Assembly (NCBI GenBank): GCA_027563935.2
Contig: CM050451.1
Span: 27,109,565-27,173,564, forward strand
Source: Costus lasius
Lineage: Eukaryota > Streptophyta > Magnoliopsida > Zingiberales > Costaceae
Reading direction: 5' to 3'
DNA: 64,000 nucleotides
In this document: positions 1 to 12,998 of the stretch, one piece after another
Position numbering within the stretch: position 1 is the first letter of the stretch
Layout: each line of letters opens with the position of its first letter
Program-made: the position numbers and the translations under genes
The notes under the pieces: generated by a model
What the model was told of the DNA's origin: nothing
What the model saw: only the letters and a program-made list of their open reading frames with translations
The model's database searches: none

Positions 1-399
1 TGAGTACAAGGAGCGTGGAAATTTAAGTCAGGGCCACAAATTTAGATGCCATTTTTATGTACTCGTTATAGAGCCGAAAAACTACTTGATGTACACTCAG
101 TGTAATGCAATAACAATGCAATATTTTTTTCATTATATATATTTTTCTCCCTTGTCATTGGCAAAAAAGAACAGATAATTATCTCAGTCTAATTAGAAGC
201 AAAAGAATTCATAAAGACAATAATCTTGATACTATTACCTCGAGTAGATTCACAGTATAAAGTTCTTGTATAATTAATATTAAAATAACTAAATATTTTA
301 TGAGCTTAGATTCTTGCTACCGCAGTCATTAGATCTCAATAAACTTCAAGACAATGCATGGAACAAGATTGACACATTGGAAGCTTAGATCTCAAACTA
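1..399. other. Region downstream of the thioredoxin-fold gene, AT-rich
   Basis: This stretch lies 3' of the minus-strand gene that ends at 400 and should hold its 3' UTR and polyadenylation signals. It is AT-rich and contains only short chance open frames. I see no second gene, structural RNA or transposon end in it. Confidence 0.4.
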
Positions 400-3300
400 C
401 TAACTAGCATATGTTGCTTTAAGATAATCTATGATCTCTGCACTTTCGAACATCTTCACTCCAGTATTAGGATCTTCCAGATAAGGTACCTGCCAAAGAA
501 ATTGCTAGTGGAATAAGCCACGCTGAACCTGCTGCGTAGAGTTCTGTATAAGTGAGACTTGGCCCCCTAAGGGAGAAAAAGGACAATGCCACAAGAACCA
601 TAACTAGAAAGATGGACAGATAGGTTCTCAACTCACCTAATTTTAACACTGCACAGTAAAGGTATTGAAATATCCTTGGATACGTGTGTGTATATATATA
701 TATAAATCCAAGGATATTTTTTCTATAACCCTTTAATGAGATCATATCGAGATTTCATGACTTTGTTGTATCCACTAAAAAAATTGGCCCTAATGAGAAC
801 TAGAATCATGACACATCTTAAAGCTGAAATTTTCTGATAAACAATGTGACGCATCGAACCTTAGTTTCCACAAAACCACAAAATTAAGCAAAAACCTGAA
901 ACATGGCAATATCAACGGAATAATTGAAACCAGGTACATGAAACAAGAGAGAACCTGAAAAAGTCCAACTTTCTCATACAACTGCTGCCTCTTTGGGCTG
1001 CCTCGAGCAGCGCTGCAAAAGACAAAACAACCTTTTTCAAATCAAGAACAAATTATGTGGAAGTTTTCTAATGAAATATTTGCACTCCTGCAAACAATAT
1101 ATCATAGAAGCTGCTGTAATGATGAATCCCAAAATGGAGCACCAATGCACCATACTATGTTAAAAGTGTATTTCTCACCTTAAACACTATATAATGGAAA
1201 TTGGTGATGATGATGGATCCCAAAAAAGAAGCACCACAATACATCATGGTGTATTTCGTACCTTTTGACTGCCTTTTAACTCCACTACATATATGATAAA
1301 TATATAGCATCGAATTTTCTCGCCAGGTCACACGGAAAATGCTTGTTTTACGGAAAGTATAGACATACCGAGGTAGAAGCTCTATGCTGATGCATGCTAT
1401 ACAGGGGATGCTGATGTCCTACAATCGATCTCGATGTTTTTCTGGAACTATTGCTTCTGCTCAGTTTTATATGCAACAAACTGGATATGGGTGATATTTA
1501 TGCAAGGCGAGTGTTAGTGTATATCTTATTAAGTAATCTCACAATTGGTTTGTCATTGTTAGTGAATTATCCAACTTTCATTTTTATGGTATATATATTA
1601 TGACTATCTGATGAATGGTTAAGCTTTTTTTTTTCCTTTAATTATATCGAGGCAAAGAATGCTGAAAGCGGAACTTGTGATATCTGTGAATTTTGAACCT
1701 GTGTTGTATGTGTGGCAATTCCAACTCAACAACAACCTCCCGAACAATTTTACAGAAGGGAGAAGCCTGCAAATTAACAATCAGTATTGGTTAAACATTG
1801 GCATCAAATAAAATAGCAACGAAATACTAACGATTGTGATATTTATAAATTCGAGTAATCAATGGAGTGAAGATAAAATAAGTAGTGTTGTGATACTTGG
1901 CTGACCTCATATGCCCATAATTCGAGGGGTAAAGGCGGGAGTTTTGAAGGAGAATAATAAGAACCCTGTCCAAAGAAATAGGCATAAATTTTAAAAGCGG
2001 TTTGGCTTCACAAACCGAAGGCATTGAAAAGCATTAATCGCAGGTTCTCACTTCTCTTTAAGAAAGGTTCTAGAAAATTTGACAGTCTATTTGATCAAGT
2101 AAACAGCGTAAGAGACTAAGCTGAAACGTTTACCTTCCCCATCCGACCAATCATCGCAAAACCTTCTGTTAGAGTCTAAAAAGGAATGGCAGTCAGAGCT
2201 TACAGCAGTTATTTTTAAAAAATTATTATAATTGGATTTGTTCTAAGAAGCTTACAGTTAACAAGCCAAGTGACAACATCAAGGGAGTGGTTCCATCACC
2301 TAAAAGACAACAGTAGCATTAGGTTAAACAACAAATATAATGAGAAGAGATGCAATAAGTTAAATTTTGTAAGTGCAAAAGGAAAGATAACAGGTAATAA
2401 AAAAAGGTTGAAGATTAATCTCATCACAACCAGACAATTTTCGAGTTACAATGATAGAAAAAAGTGTCAAATGTGTTCTATACAAAGTACCAGCTAAATA
2501 TATGAGGCCCAAAATAGGAAGACACATTCAACCCATCCTATAGCTTAATCCATATGGTTGACCCTACATTTTTAACACCAGTTTATACCAAGCAATATGC
2601 CCGGTACTTGATTAAGTATCAGTATATAGATACACACTAGTACCAATGTGTTAGTATGAATCTGATTGCACCAGTTTGGTTCAATACCAGAACTCTAGTA
2701 AAAATCAATATTTAAAATTTTGGTTGACCTATCTGACCTATTCTATGGCCGACCACATTGGCCAACCTATTTGACCTACCAAGCGGAGGTATAATAGGTG
2801 TGCGGTTGACCTATCTGATCTATCTAATTAACCTACTTGAACGGAGCAATACAATCAACCTATCCACAAATCTTTAAGATGATTATCCCATCTCATAAAG
2901 GCCCATCTAGTATGCCACCATGCTGTCCTCTTTGACCCAACACATGAATACTGAAGGTCAGACGATTCTACTATTAGGGTGGGTCAGTAAGTTTATCAAT
3001 GTTACAGTGGCAGTAACTGCAAAACTAATTATACAATATAATAATAAATTGAACAAAAAGACATTATGACTAGATAAGGAGCTCAGAAACATAGTGGGGA
3101 AAATGTCTTCAAAGCCGATATCTAGAAGAAAATATAGTATGCACATTATGACCATGTAAGACTGATGATGTAAGGCTCAATATTCTAATTTTACAAAATG
3201 ATATACAAGTGAACATTTTAGAGCAGGGATAGATCCTCCAATATGATTGTGCTAACGATGAAGATTACAGAAGACAACAAATTTTCTCAGTTAAGCTGGA

Positions 3301-6300
3301 AACAGAATCACCCTATTATGTTGTAATCAAACCTTAATTAGGCCAACTTAACTTGGATTTAGTTCAAACATAACCAAGAAGGCTAGCATCGCTCTTAGTC
3401 TAATCCTGTTAAACTAGAATTTAATGTGAGTCAGGGTTCAAAGGAATTGAACCCGCTTTGAACACGCTAAACCTGATTAGTTGATTCAGTTTGCATAAAG
3501 CAGGTTGAATGAACAAGGTCAAGCTACATTGATATAATGTTAATGTTGATTGGAAATTTTTGGAACGTTAATAGAGTTTGATCTTCTCCAAGATTTCTCA
3601 TGACACCAAAAATTGATTTTAGTGAAAGAGGGTACGCTAGCTTGAGGGACTTCAAAAAGTGTATTTAAATAAACTTCCCTCATCAAAGATCTGACAAGTT
3701 TCGTCAAATGCATGCCTAAACGACAAGAAAATACAATACTTGACACCCTTTCTCAAACTTTCAACGCTACTATATAAACTTTGGGTCTATAGCCCAGACC
3801 CGGTTTATTACTACTAGAGCTAGGCCCAAACTCCCTTCGAGAACTACTTGACAACTCAAAAAAGTATTTCCACAATGCCAAGCTCACATGTCACTCCTTT
3901 GGTCCTTTCTACGTCTTCATATTCTATGAGCAAAAGCAGATGGAGGCTCTTGTTCCCACGTTGATGCATCTGATGATAAGGTTGGTAATGGCAGAAACAC
4001 AAACCTTTGTCTCTAATGTTGATATAATCTTGGCAAGACAAGGTTCGCCCTCCCCCCCTCCCTCCCCCTCCCCCTCCCCCATGCATTTGCTACTACCTCT
4101 CCCCCATGCATTTACTACTACCGTGCTAGTCACACACATCTTTGGAACCTGTACGTGATGGGCAACCTTCTCTTCCCTTTGTATGTCTCATGGTACTAGA
4201 GTTAGCTCTTTGGTTGGAGAAGATTATGGGTAGAAGTAGCCCACAATGCTAATACGAAGGAGGACTTTTAGTTTCCAGTACCCGACTAGCTGTTGCCCAT
4301 CGTTTATTTAGCCCATATTCGCCCCTTCAGTGTAACTCCACTAGTCAGCTCCCTCTCAATGATGTGAGTAAGTGTCATAGCTTGAATGATGTTGATATGA
4401 AAAAGGACTCGCACTCTCTCTAATGTTTAAGTTGAATCCTTTCAAAAAGAAATCCATATATTGTTGTTCAGAAAGATGAGGCATTTGTGAGACTCTCTCC
4501 TTATAAGTCATCCATGCTAGGGGTAGCAATTCCACACCCAAACCCGACTCGACCCATTTATCACGGGTTTAGGTACCCAATTAGCTAAACGAGGCGGGTT
4601 CGGGTTTAAAGACATGGGTATCCGGTACCCGATACCCAATTTCAAAAAATAATATAAATATATATATTTTATATTATTAGAATATAAATAATAATAAAAT
4701 AATTATTATATAAATATTTGTTATTATTAAAAATATAATAATAATAATAATAAATAGATATTATATAAATATTTATAAAATAAAATAATAAATAATTAAA
4801 TTTTTATTTAATCGGATACCCGTTTAAATACCCGACCCAGGTTTTGGTGAGGTTCAGGTTTAGGGTGAAAACACGGGTACCCAACCCATTGGCACCTCTA
4901 GCCAGCAGAAGTAATAAGTGGCATAAGGTATCGCTAGCAGAAGTAGTAGATGGCGTAAGACATTGCCAGGAGTAGAGGATGGTGTAAGGTTTCATCCATA
5001 AGATATGATGGCAATGAATAGTACTGCATAAACAGTGTTGCTCATGCACAGTACCACAATGGAGAAGAGAAAAAGAGAGATTAGGGTTTCTTACTCTGAT
5101 ATTAGTTGAAAAGCGGCTAGAGTTTAGAAAACCTGCTCTGATACCATATTAGAATAGAGGAAAACAGATAGATGGAGAAGAGAAAAAATAGAAAACCTTG
5201 AAGGGCTATATTGTATTAATCTACTTGTTCAATTACAGAATACATGCAACCTCTATATATAGCAGTATTAAGTACATAAAATAATATTATTTTAATTATT
5301 ATTTACTATAAATACTATTTCAAATATTACTAATTATAACTCTAACTATTATCAATTCTAACATAAACCAACAGTCTGCCTGACCTTGCATACTCACAAA
5401 TACCATTCGGACCTTGGACTCTTTGGTTATACCCTAGATATCAAAGTATTGTTTTACTCGTACTGTCAGCTCGCTACACTAGTGGTAGTCTGTGGCTATT
5501 GGAAGCTCTTGTGGGTCTACCCTCTTCGCTTTTACCAACTCTACTAGCAAACCCTTCATGATCTATCTCCTAAGTGTCAAGTAATCTCTACCAACTCCTC
5601 CCAATTCTAACGCTGTCCTTCTATAGTCGCCAAGATCTCCATCCTTCTTTCCTATCCTAAAGACTAAAGTTTTGCTTGTACTACTGCAATGAAAATTTGT
5701 AATTCTTCTATTGAGAAGAAATATGTACCTCCTCTCGTCATCTCTCTCTCTCTCTCTTTTTTATAGCTTTCAACTCCTGTCTTTCTCTCTTTAAGTAGTT
5801 TTCTTTTTTTGCTCTCTCTCTCTCCTCTATAGCAGCCACAAGGGTTTAGGACTATCGTTACTCATGCAAATCCGCGTCACTGCTCCACCACGATTCCTCA
5901 CTTGTGCAAATCTGCGTCGCCACTCCACCATGCTTCCTCTGCTCGTGCAGATCCGCACCTTTAAGCAATATTTGTGGGAAAATGCTGCCGCCACCCTGCT
6001 CACTCGTGATCACCAAATCCTTGTTGCTACCGAATCAAATATGTGTTGCATTGAACCAGAGCCACGCTTCCTCCGCTCACAAACTTGCCTTCGGGTAGGA
6101 GATCGCGGAAAGAAGTTGTCGCTGCCTTACTTGATCGCGATCTCGTGTCCAAGCTGCCGCCAAATCAGATCTGCCTGACATGTTACCACTAATCGCTGAA
6201 TGTCATTCACCTCCTTCGCCAAACATATGTAGGGAAAGATCCCAAGCGCCACTCAAAATAACTTCATCGAATGAAAACATGCTACTAGACACATTTCCAC

Positions 6301-8587
6301 CGATTGAAAACTCTCCCGTCGTTGCCTTCACTGCTTTGTCGTGTCGTATAGCCAATGAATCTACACGGTGAGCCCACCTTCGACAGGTTCATTGTGTCAG
6401 CCAATCCTTCCCGTCATGTCAATAAGTCGGACCAATTGATATGTTTATTTGGATAAACTTCTCTCGGTTAGAGATCTAGCAAGTTTCAGAGGCACACCCA
6501 AACGATAAGGAAATACAATACTCCTCACCCCTCTCTCATGTCGTAAAAGCTAATAAATACTACTTTATACCCTCATGAATTAGGCCTAACCCTTACCCCG
6601 GAACCAATTTATTAATAATAGAGTTGATCCCATAACAGACTTCATAGGGAGGAAGCTATTAGCAAGATGAGGCTGGAGGAGGAAGAAAATGTGCTAGGGA
6701 GAGTCAAAGAGGGCTCAAAGTCAACATCCAACGATGAGATGATAGGGTGCATCAATCCAATCAATAGTGGCAAAATGCACTTCAATGTACTTATTAATAC
6801 AGCCCTGGGTATGCAACACATTAGCTATTACCGAGATGTCCATCCTAGCCTTTGTCATTTCAATAACTTTAGCATGCCACCTGATGGTAGGTAGTTCTGT
6901 TAATGATAGTAACCGTACTTAATTGAGTGGTCCCAATAACATGACATCTATTGTTGATTGTTTTCTAGAGTTAGAAAAACTAAAAACCAAGATATGGAGC
7001 ACATTTAAAAAGAGAAGACTTGAGAACTAACATAAATTTAGAGAAAAATCTTACACAGCATATGAATAAATGTTGGCATTTCGGAGTTGGTAGTATTATT
7101 GTTGCATGTGCTAAATATTTTTGGGTAGACGGTGAAAGCTGCCCTAATCCCCTAGACCTATTGTAGGAGTTAGTCCAACATTATATAGCCACTCCTCTTC
7201 AACTTCAAATAGAGCAATACTTGGTGGAAGGAACCAATGATTGACAAAGCAGTCCATATCAGGTGTACTAGTCCGAGCATGTATAGGTACACGAAGCAAG
7301 TTTAAACTAAGGGCAACCCTCGCCACCCTCCCTTTGCTACTTTGTGTATGCACAAACACAGACTCCCTCCTCCTTCCTTGTTCTGCCAAGTGAAGGTCTT
7401 GTGTCCTTGCCTCTTCCTCTCCCCTATTCACCTTATTTCGCCGAGTTGTTTATCTCTTTCTCTCCACACTTAGTACCGATAGGTCTATAGTGTGAGCTTG
7501 GACCGGTTTTGTAAACCTTAGAAGAAACTAAAAGCCACTACCAAATAAGACTAAAAGTGGTTGTAAAACCAAAATCTAGGCACTTCATGATGAACTAGAC
7601 AAGTACGCATCAAAGTATTTGCCACTACCTAAGCCATGACTAGCTTAAAGAAATAGAGCTAATCAAACATAGTAAGACAAAAGGAAAAAAAACGTGTGCT
7701 TATCCTACTAATGTCTCAAAAATGAACACATACAAAGACATTTCATGATAGATGGTTATAGTTTGAATTGGATTGGTATATATTGTAGATACGGTGAAGT
7801 TTAGTTAGGGAAGCCTTAGATAGGCACAAGAGAGGTGAAGATCTTACTAATTATGTTTGCAACCCTACTAGACAAAAACATTTTAGTCGTTTTCACCATT
7901 GGAATCTGATGAGCTCTCCAAAGTGATCAACTCATGATCACTGGACATCTCTTCAAAGGTGTTTTGGAAGACCTCATCCTTATTCATGAAATAGAAGGCA
8001 ACATGAGCATGGAAAGACATCAAGGATGAAGGGTATCCTATCAAGATTGTAGGCCTCAATAAAGTAGGCAACATGGGAAACTCCAAAAATGGTGGCATAA
8101 AAATACTCTAATTAGAGCACAAACCTTGAAGGTATACTCGACTAACAAAGAGGATGGACTTTATCAGAAACAACACCAAAGACAATTCTCTTCAAGGCTT
8201 GGCAATCAACTAAGATAGGAAAGACTTTTGAAGAGTCTCAAAGAGTAAAGATGATGAAACATGGCATGAAATTATGAAATGTAAAATGTGTCCTTTGCAA
8301 AGCATTAACCAGGTATGCAACTCTTGAAATGCAAAGAGAAAGGTTAGCCTACCTATTTTTATAGATGTCCCGCATATGGTTGATCTATCCTATGGGTCGA
8401 CTTATTCATGTGGGCATCAAGACCAACCTATCTATGAATATATGAGATAGTTACTCTACCTCATTTGAACCCATAGAGTCACATCATCCAAGGAATCAAA
8501 TAATAGTCCATACTAGTACTGCCGGTATGTACTAGTCTGACCATGGACCGGTTCTGGTACATAGTCCATACCAATATAAATATGTAT

Positions 8588-8635
<48 letters not shown>

Positions 8636-11522
8636 GTATATATATATATTGTTTGGTACCGACCGATACCATTGGTATGGTACGGTACCGTACCAGTCTG
8701 AGCATGGACCAGTACCATGTTTTGGACTGGTTTTCTAAACCTTAACACCATCCTCTGTGGGATGAAATAACCCATAAGGTAAGTCACACCATTTATGTCA
8801 TCTTAGTAATGCCTTCCAAAAAATTATACATGATGCAAATGTCCCATCATACCATCCTAACCTATAAATAAGGTTCAAATGCATCATTACAAGATAAACT
8901 TTTTCTCCTCTTTAAGTTTCATCTTTAAAACTAAGTAATCTAACTCAAGCATCAAATTTGCAATCCTTGAGATGCTGAGGAACCCTTTGCAAGGAAACAA
9001 GATCAAACTAAGGCAAGAAAGAAGTTAAGGCAACTAGGATAGACAAGCTGAAGTTGATTGGGCTATCATATCAGCATGTATTCATCTTAGTAAAATAACT
9101 CATTTTAGCTTCATCACATTATCCGTGGAGAGTAATAGTAAACTAGCATTATCAAATCTAATTTGATAACACATGAATATTTCACAAAAGGATAGGGGTA
9201 CAATGATGATTACTACGATTGGAATAATAATGTCATAGAGAGAACTGAGGTAACATAACTTAGAATCAACTAAAACAATGACACTGTGGTCATATAATGA
9301 CAAAATATTCATATGAACATATTGATTACTCATATTTTTTTCAATGAATAGAACTATAGATATTGATAAAAAATAAAAACATAGAAAACAAAGTCAAAAT
9401 GATTTATACCATATGTGTTAACCAAATATTTTATGATGTCATCTGATTCATACATAGCGGCGCCTCTGTTTGGATCCACCTACAAGCAATTCACATCGTT
9501 CAATAACATACGAAATACAAAAAACACTCATTGGGATGTAATGGTATTATGAAGGCATAAATTTGTGATTTCACATAAAGATTTAAAAAACACATTGAGA
9601 TAAGAAACATAAATTTGTTAATTGTGATGAAGATGATTGCAGAAATGGTAAGAGATATTAATATGCTATATGTTTCTCATTGTCTAATTACTTTCACGAA
9701 GACTATAACTCGAGGCAAAACATAATCCAATAAGAATTTGCATATAAGTTATAAAAAATAATTACAAAGGAGTTGACATGTAATACTTCATAGCATTTAA
9801 AGTAAGTAATTGCTATCCAAATTATTAATCTAGAAGGAAACAGTATTTGAGAAATATTATCAGACCATATATGGAAATTGCTGCTTGCCACCCATCTGCT
9901 TAACTCTGGGACGGAAGTTTGGACCATTCCTTGGACAAGGATAGTACAGAACATCTAGATCCAGTATACTGACAATTTCTCTTACCTGCAATTGTCTAGA
10001 TTTAAATAAATATCAGATAATTTAGAGAAAACTGCATTAACTGAAAGAGACGATAATAGTTATGGAGTGTAAAAAATAAAAGATTAAGTTCCAGTTGATT
10101 ATTCTTCCCCATGCTAAAACTCAAATTGCATAGATAGGAGTGCAGAAGCCACACAAACATGAGAATGCTTATGATGAAATATTGCCAACAGCTGAGGCAG
10201 GAAAAATGGTATTACCTTGCGGCAGAATGGACAGCTGTAGTTTATTCATGAACCATCACAGTCCATCCATGAAAAGAAAAAAGCATAATTGATCATTATT
10301 ATGCTCCAAGGAAAACGATTGCTACATTACGGTATGGTAGTAGGTAAACTGTGAAGCTAAAGCACCTTTCAAACTCATAAATCTCAATAGGTTTATCTGG
10401 ACGGGGGCCCAATTTTGAAGTTTCTTTCAACTTAAGACCTGTTAAAATTCAGCAAAAGATTTTTTTCACAACATATTTTCAACTCACAAAATTAGGAACT
10501 ACATGCCCATCCAAAATCTACTCATTCACCAATTTATTGTCAAAAGAAAATAGGTTTAGACATTAGTTGAATAATCTCAAGCACTTGCGAGTTATAGCAT
10601 TTCTTGTAGTGTTCCAGATATGAAATAGAAGTTATTGATACTTGGTCCTTTAATATTGATAATGGAAATGGTAAGCCTAAACACCATAAAGTAGTTAGTT
10701 TACCTGCAACACTCATGGCATACTGGTCTGACGGGATTTTGTCTGCTGAAACCAAGGATACAGAGTACCTGAAAAAATTTATTAAACAAAAGTAAGAGGA
10801 TCAAGATCATGGCAGATCATTCTATCATGAATGAACATAAGAATATTCATATAAAACATATACTATGTTCATTTAAAATCATATGAATCTACACAAACCA
10901 ATCTTCAAGAAAATAAAAAAAAACATTTTCCACTATAAATAAATAGATAAGTTTACAGCAGAGAACTCTTCAAATATTTGCAAGCATAGCTTTGTAAGTA
11001 ATCTCGGCCGAACATGATCATCCGAATAATGAGGAGTCCTTAACTCCCCAAGGTTAAGGAGAGTATGTCACACTTTTGCTAACCACAAGAAACAGATAAA
11101 ATACAAGATAGCCAGAGCCAACTATCTTATCTGCTCCAATCAGAGGGATTTGAACCATAATTACAACTTGGAGATAACCAAAGTAATGAAACCTAATTAA
11201 GAGATGAAGTGATGAAGATTCCATACCCCAGAACAAAAGCTCCGGTGCCGAGGCGAAAGGGAAAGGCAAGAGAAGCAGAGAGGATGTCGAGAAACTTGTC
11301 AGACCGGACGGAGAACCTCTTAGGCTCTGGAGGCTTGAAATTAGGCGGAGGAGAAAGCTTCTGGGACGGAGAGGGCTCACCCTCGACCTCCACGGCGCTC
11401 GTGGCCGAGGGGGTTTCTCGGAGGTCTGCAGAGACCCTGATCCGTCGCCGGACAGATTCACCCCGAGAAGACGTAGGAATCCGGAAGGCCATCGGCGGAA
11501 CTGAGTGGAGAATTCCGGCCAT
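400..11522 (-). CDS. Plastid-type thioredoxin-fold (tandem GST-N domain) protein, 12 exons
   Basis: Spliced gene read on the minus strand. Exons in coding order: 11522-11227, 10768-10704, 10438-10366, 10234-10216, 9985-9866, 9479-9410, 2299-2256, 2175-2134, 1965-1906, 1766-1699, 1012-955 and 489-400. All junctions are GT-AG and the phases join into one 1005-nt frame (334 aa plus stop). Residues 1 to about 75 are rich in Ser, Arg and Pro and look like a chloroplast transit peptide. Two thioredoxin/GST-N-like domains follow. The first has CPFC at 146-149, QFPYM (cis-Pro type) at 187-191 and DPNRGAAMYESDDIIKYL. The second has SPFC at 265-268, VPYLEDPNTG near 306 and MFESAEIIDYL. This double layout matches the family annotated in Arabidopsis as 'thioredoxin family protein' (AT5G03880-like). 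The role is probably redox or glutathione-related in the plastid, but the substrate is unknown. The second site has Ser for the first Cys, so it is monothiol-like. No lesion was seen and the gene is probably functional. The ATG at 11522 is the first in frame; a second Met is at residue 11. Confidence 0.88.
4047..4080. repeat. C-rich (CCCTCC)n-type simple repeat
   Basis: A short polypyrimidine run of CCCTCC and CCCCTC words lies within intron 6. It produces Gly- or Pro-rich spurious open frames on both strands, which I do not treat as genes. Confidence 0.7.
4517..4900. mobile_element. hAT-like MITE remnant in intron 6
   Basis: The left edge CTAGGGGTAGCAATT and the right edge, whose reverse complement is CTAGAGGTGCCAATG, form imperfect terminal inverted repeats. 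Subterminal 'acccaaacccg/gggtacccaaccca' motifs and an AT-rich centre are typical of the plant MITEs that also appear at 58974-59467. No 8 bp target duplication survives. There is no coding capacity. The class call is by resemblance only. Confidence 0.45.
5135..5146 (-). other. Primer-binding site, tRNA-iMet type
   Basis: On the minus strand this reads TGGTATCAGAGC, the standard initiator-methionine tRNA primer-binding site of plant Ty1/copia elements. It directly abuts the LTR-like sequence at 5147-5363. Confidence 0.6.
5147..5363 (-). repeat. Copia-type 5' LTR remnant
   Basis: Read on the minus strand the segment starts TGTTAGAATTG and ends ATTCTAATA. These ends are inverted copies except for a C to T change in the final CA. 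The adjoining primer-binding site makes an LTR the best reading. No gag or pol is seen downstream (toward lower coordinates) and no second LTR was found, so only LTR plus leader remain. It sits inside intron 6 of the thioredoxin-fold gene, in the same orientation as that gene. Confidence 0.5.
8495..8745. repeat. GGTACC/TACCGG-rich repeat with (TA)n/(ATAC)n core
   Basis: Flanks rich in 'ggtacc', 'accggt' and 'gaccatggacc' words, partly in inverted orientation, surround a microsatellite of TA and TACATA units at about 8575-8650. This may be a small MITE. Terminal repeats and a target duplication could not be fixed by eye. Confidence 0.4.
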
Positions 11523-12998
11523 CCTCCAGGCAATCGGATGGGGAACAGGGCAAAGTGAGCGGTTTGTAGTGGCGCGGAAGAGATTAGGAGCGGGAGGGAG
11601 GGAGAGAAGCGTTAAGCGCGTCCGACTGCGGTCAATTCACGTCAAAATCGGTGCTCACATTATGCATTCATTATATGTAAAGATATAGAATTTACCCAAA
11701 TTTAATTTAATAGTATAAGTTGGCGATTTTATGAGTTATAAACATATCAACCTCTTGGGACTCAACATAACCTATTTTAAGTATCCTTGTTTGACTTAAT
11801 GAATACTCTAATGGGAACACAACTATCTTGTGGTTGTAGAACTACGATGTTTCAACATTTTCCACGAAAATTACCATTATCCCTATACATAGTTTGGAAT
11901 GGTTTTGTAAACAAATAAAGAATGGTTTTGTAAACAAATAAAGGTTTTTATTAACATGATTCTAATGTTAATTATTGTTTCTAATAGCTCAACGATCATC
12001 CATAGGACAATTGCACAGCCTAAAGAAGTTGTAAATCTATTTCACATATTTCAAACATTATGCATCTTATAGGTAGAGAGTAACTTCTTGAAACTCTAAT
12101 AGTCTATGAGCAACAAAAAGTTCTAAAATATGAAGTGATCGTGAACAAAATAAATTGCCAATTATTAGTCATGCTTTTTAGCAAGGTGATCCTTAGCCCT
12201 TGGTATAGAGACATGATAATTAGATAACATGCACTCTTTTCTAATATCTACACTTTCATCAACGTGTAGCTCTCTAGAAGACTAAGAATGGTTTGGTTTT
12301 TAGCAAAAGAATAATACCTAACTATTTAGTGTTATGTCTTGTAATTTAACTTTTTTGTTTTCATTTGGACATAATACTTACATGTGAATTCCTTCGTATT
12401 AATATTTATATGTATTTTATGTATATAATATAGTATATATACATATAATAAAATATAATGGGTTACATACGTCAACGTACTTATAGGCGTTCATCAAACA
12501 CCTAAAAAAATTTTAAAATTATTAAAACGTTATGCATTAGTGTGTGATGGCTTGTAATTGTCGTCATAGTTTGTAATACCCACTACGAGTTAACAAATGG
12601 GTTTATTAATAAAAATATTAATGAAAGAAGTCCTTAAATTTTTTGTCATAGCAGTATAAAACTAATAGCTATTAGGCAGAGGAAACTATAGGAAATATCT
12701 CAAGTCTTGAAGCTGCCATTAAAATAATATTTAAAAAAATTCTGATAATACTTACGAATAAAGAAACATATTGCTAGGTTTCGTAGTTTGATTTGGGAAA
12801 AAATATTTTTAAATTTTTTTTTTAATTTAAAATCATTTTCACTCGTCATCTCTCGAATTACTCATTTTCTTTAGAATATTCTAATATCGAAGCATGTGGG
12901 TTTTGGCGTTAGATCCATTAACAATAATTTTGGCCCACAACCCACTTCCTACTGATCTTCTGATAAATTTAATCCTCGCAATGGTCTAACTCTCCCAA
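11523..12998. other. Upstream region of the thioredoxin-fold gene, no gene seen
   Basis: The first 120 bp are GC-richer and probably hold the promoter-proximal region and 5' UTR of the minus-strand gene. A TATAT-containing stretch near 11679-11688 is a weak TATA candidate. Farther out the sequence is AT-rich. A 23 bp direct duplication (aatggttttgtaaacaaataaag) lies near 11898-11943. No other gene is supported. Confidence 0.35.

Larger units (their letters stand above)
2300..9409 (-). other. 7.1 kb intron 6 of the thioredoxin-fold gene, transposon-rich
   Basis: The intron runs from the donor next to 9410 to the acceptor next to 2299 and interrupts a Gly codon between residues TY and DGTTPLM. 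It dwarfs the other introns of the gene (about 80 to 690 bp). Inside are a hAT-like MITE remnant (4517-4900), a copia-type LTR with its primer-binding site (5147-5363), a diverged repeat pair (about 3650-3830 and 6440-6640), a C-rich simple repeat (4047-4080) and a TA/ATAC microsatellite (8575-8650). I see no convincing host exon. Open frames of 60-104 codons occur but lack splice context or known motifs. Confidence 0.7.

Noticed and set aside
467..745. 92-codon minus-strand frame next to the last exon of the thioredoxin-fold gene
   Set aside because: It lies mostly in intron 11. The true last exon (400-489) is in another frame with a conserved VPYLEDPNTG motif.
5864..6371. Plus-strand frames of 104 and 63 codons within intron 6
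   Set aside because: Low-complexity Cys/Ser/Pro peptides, no family match by eye, and no supporting splice sites.
11209..11688. 159-codon plus-strand frame opposite exon 1 of the thioredoxin-fold gene
   Set aside because: It is antisense to a well-supported exon, has no recognisable domain, and is explained by GC-biased coding sequence.
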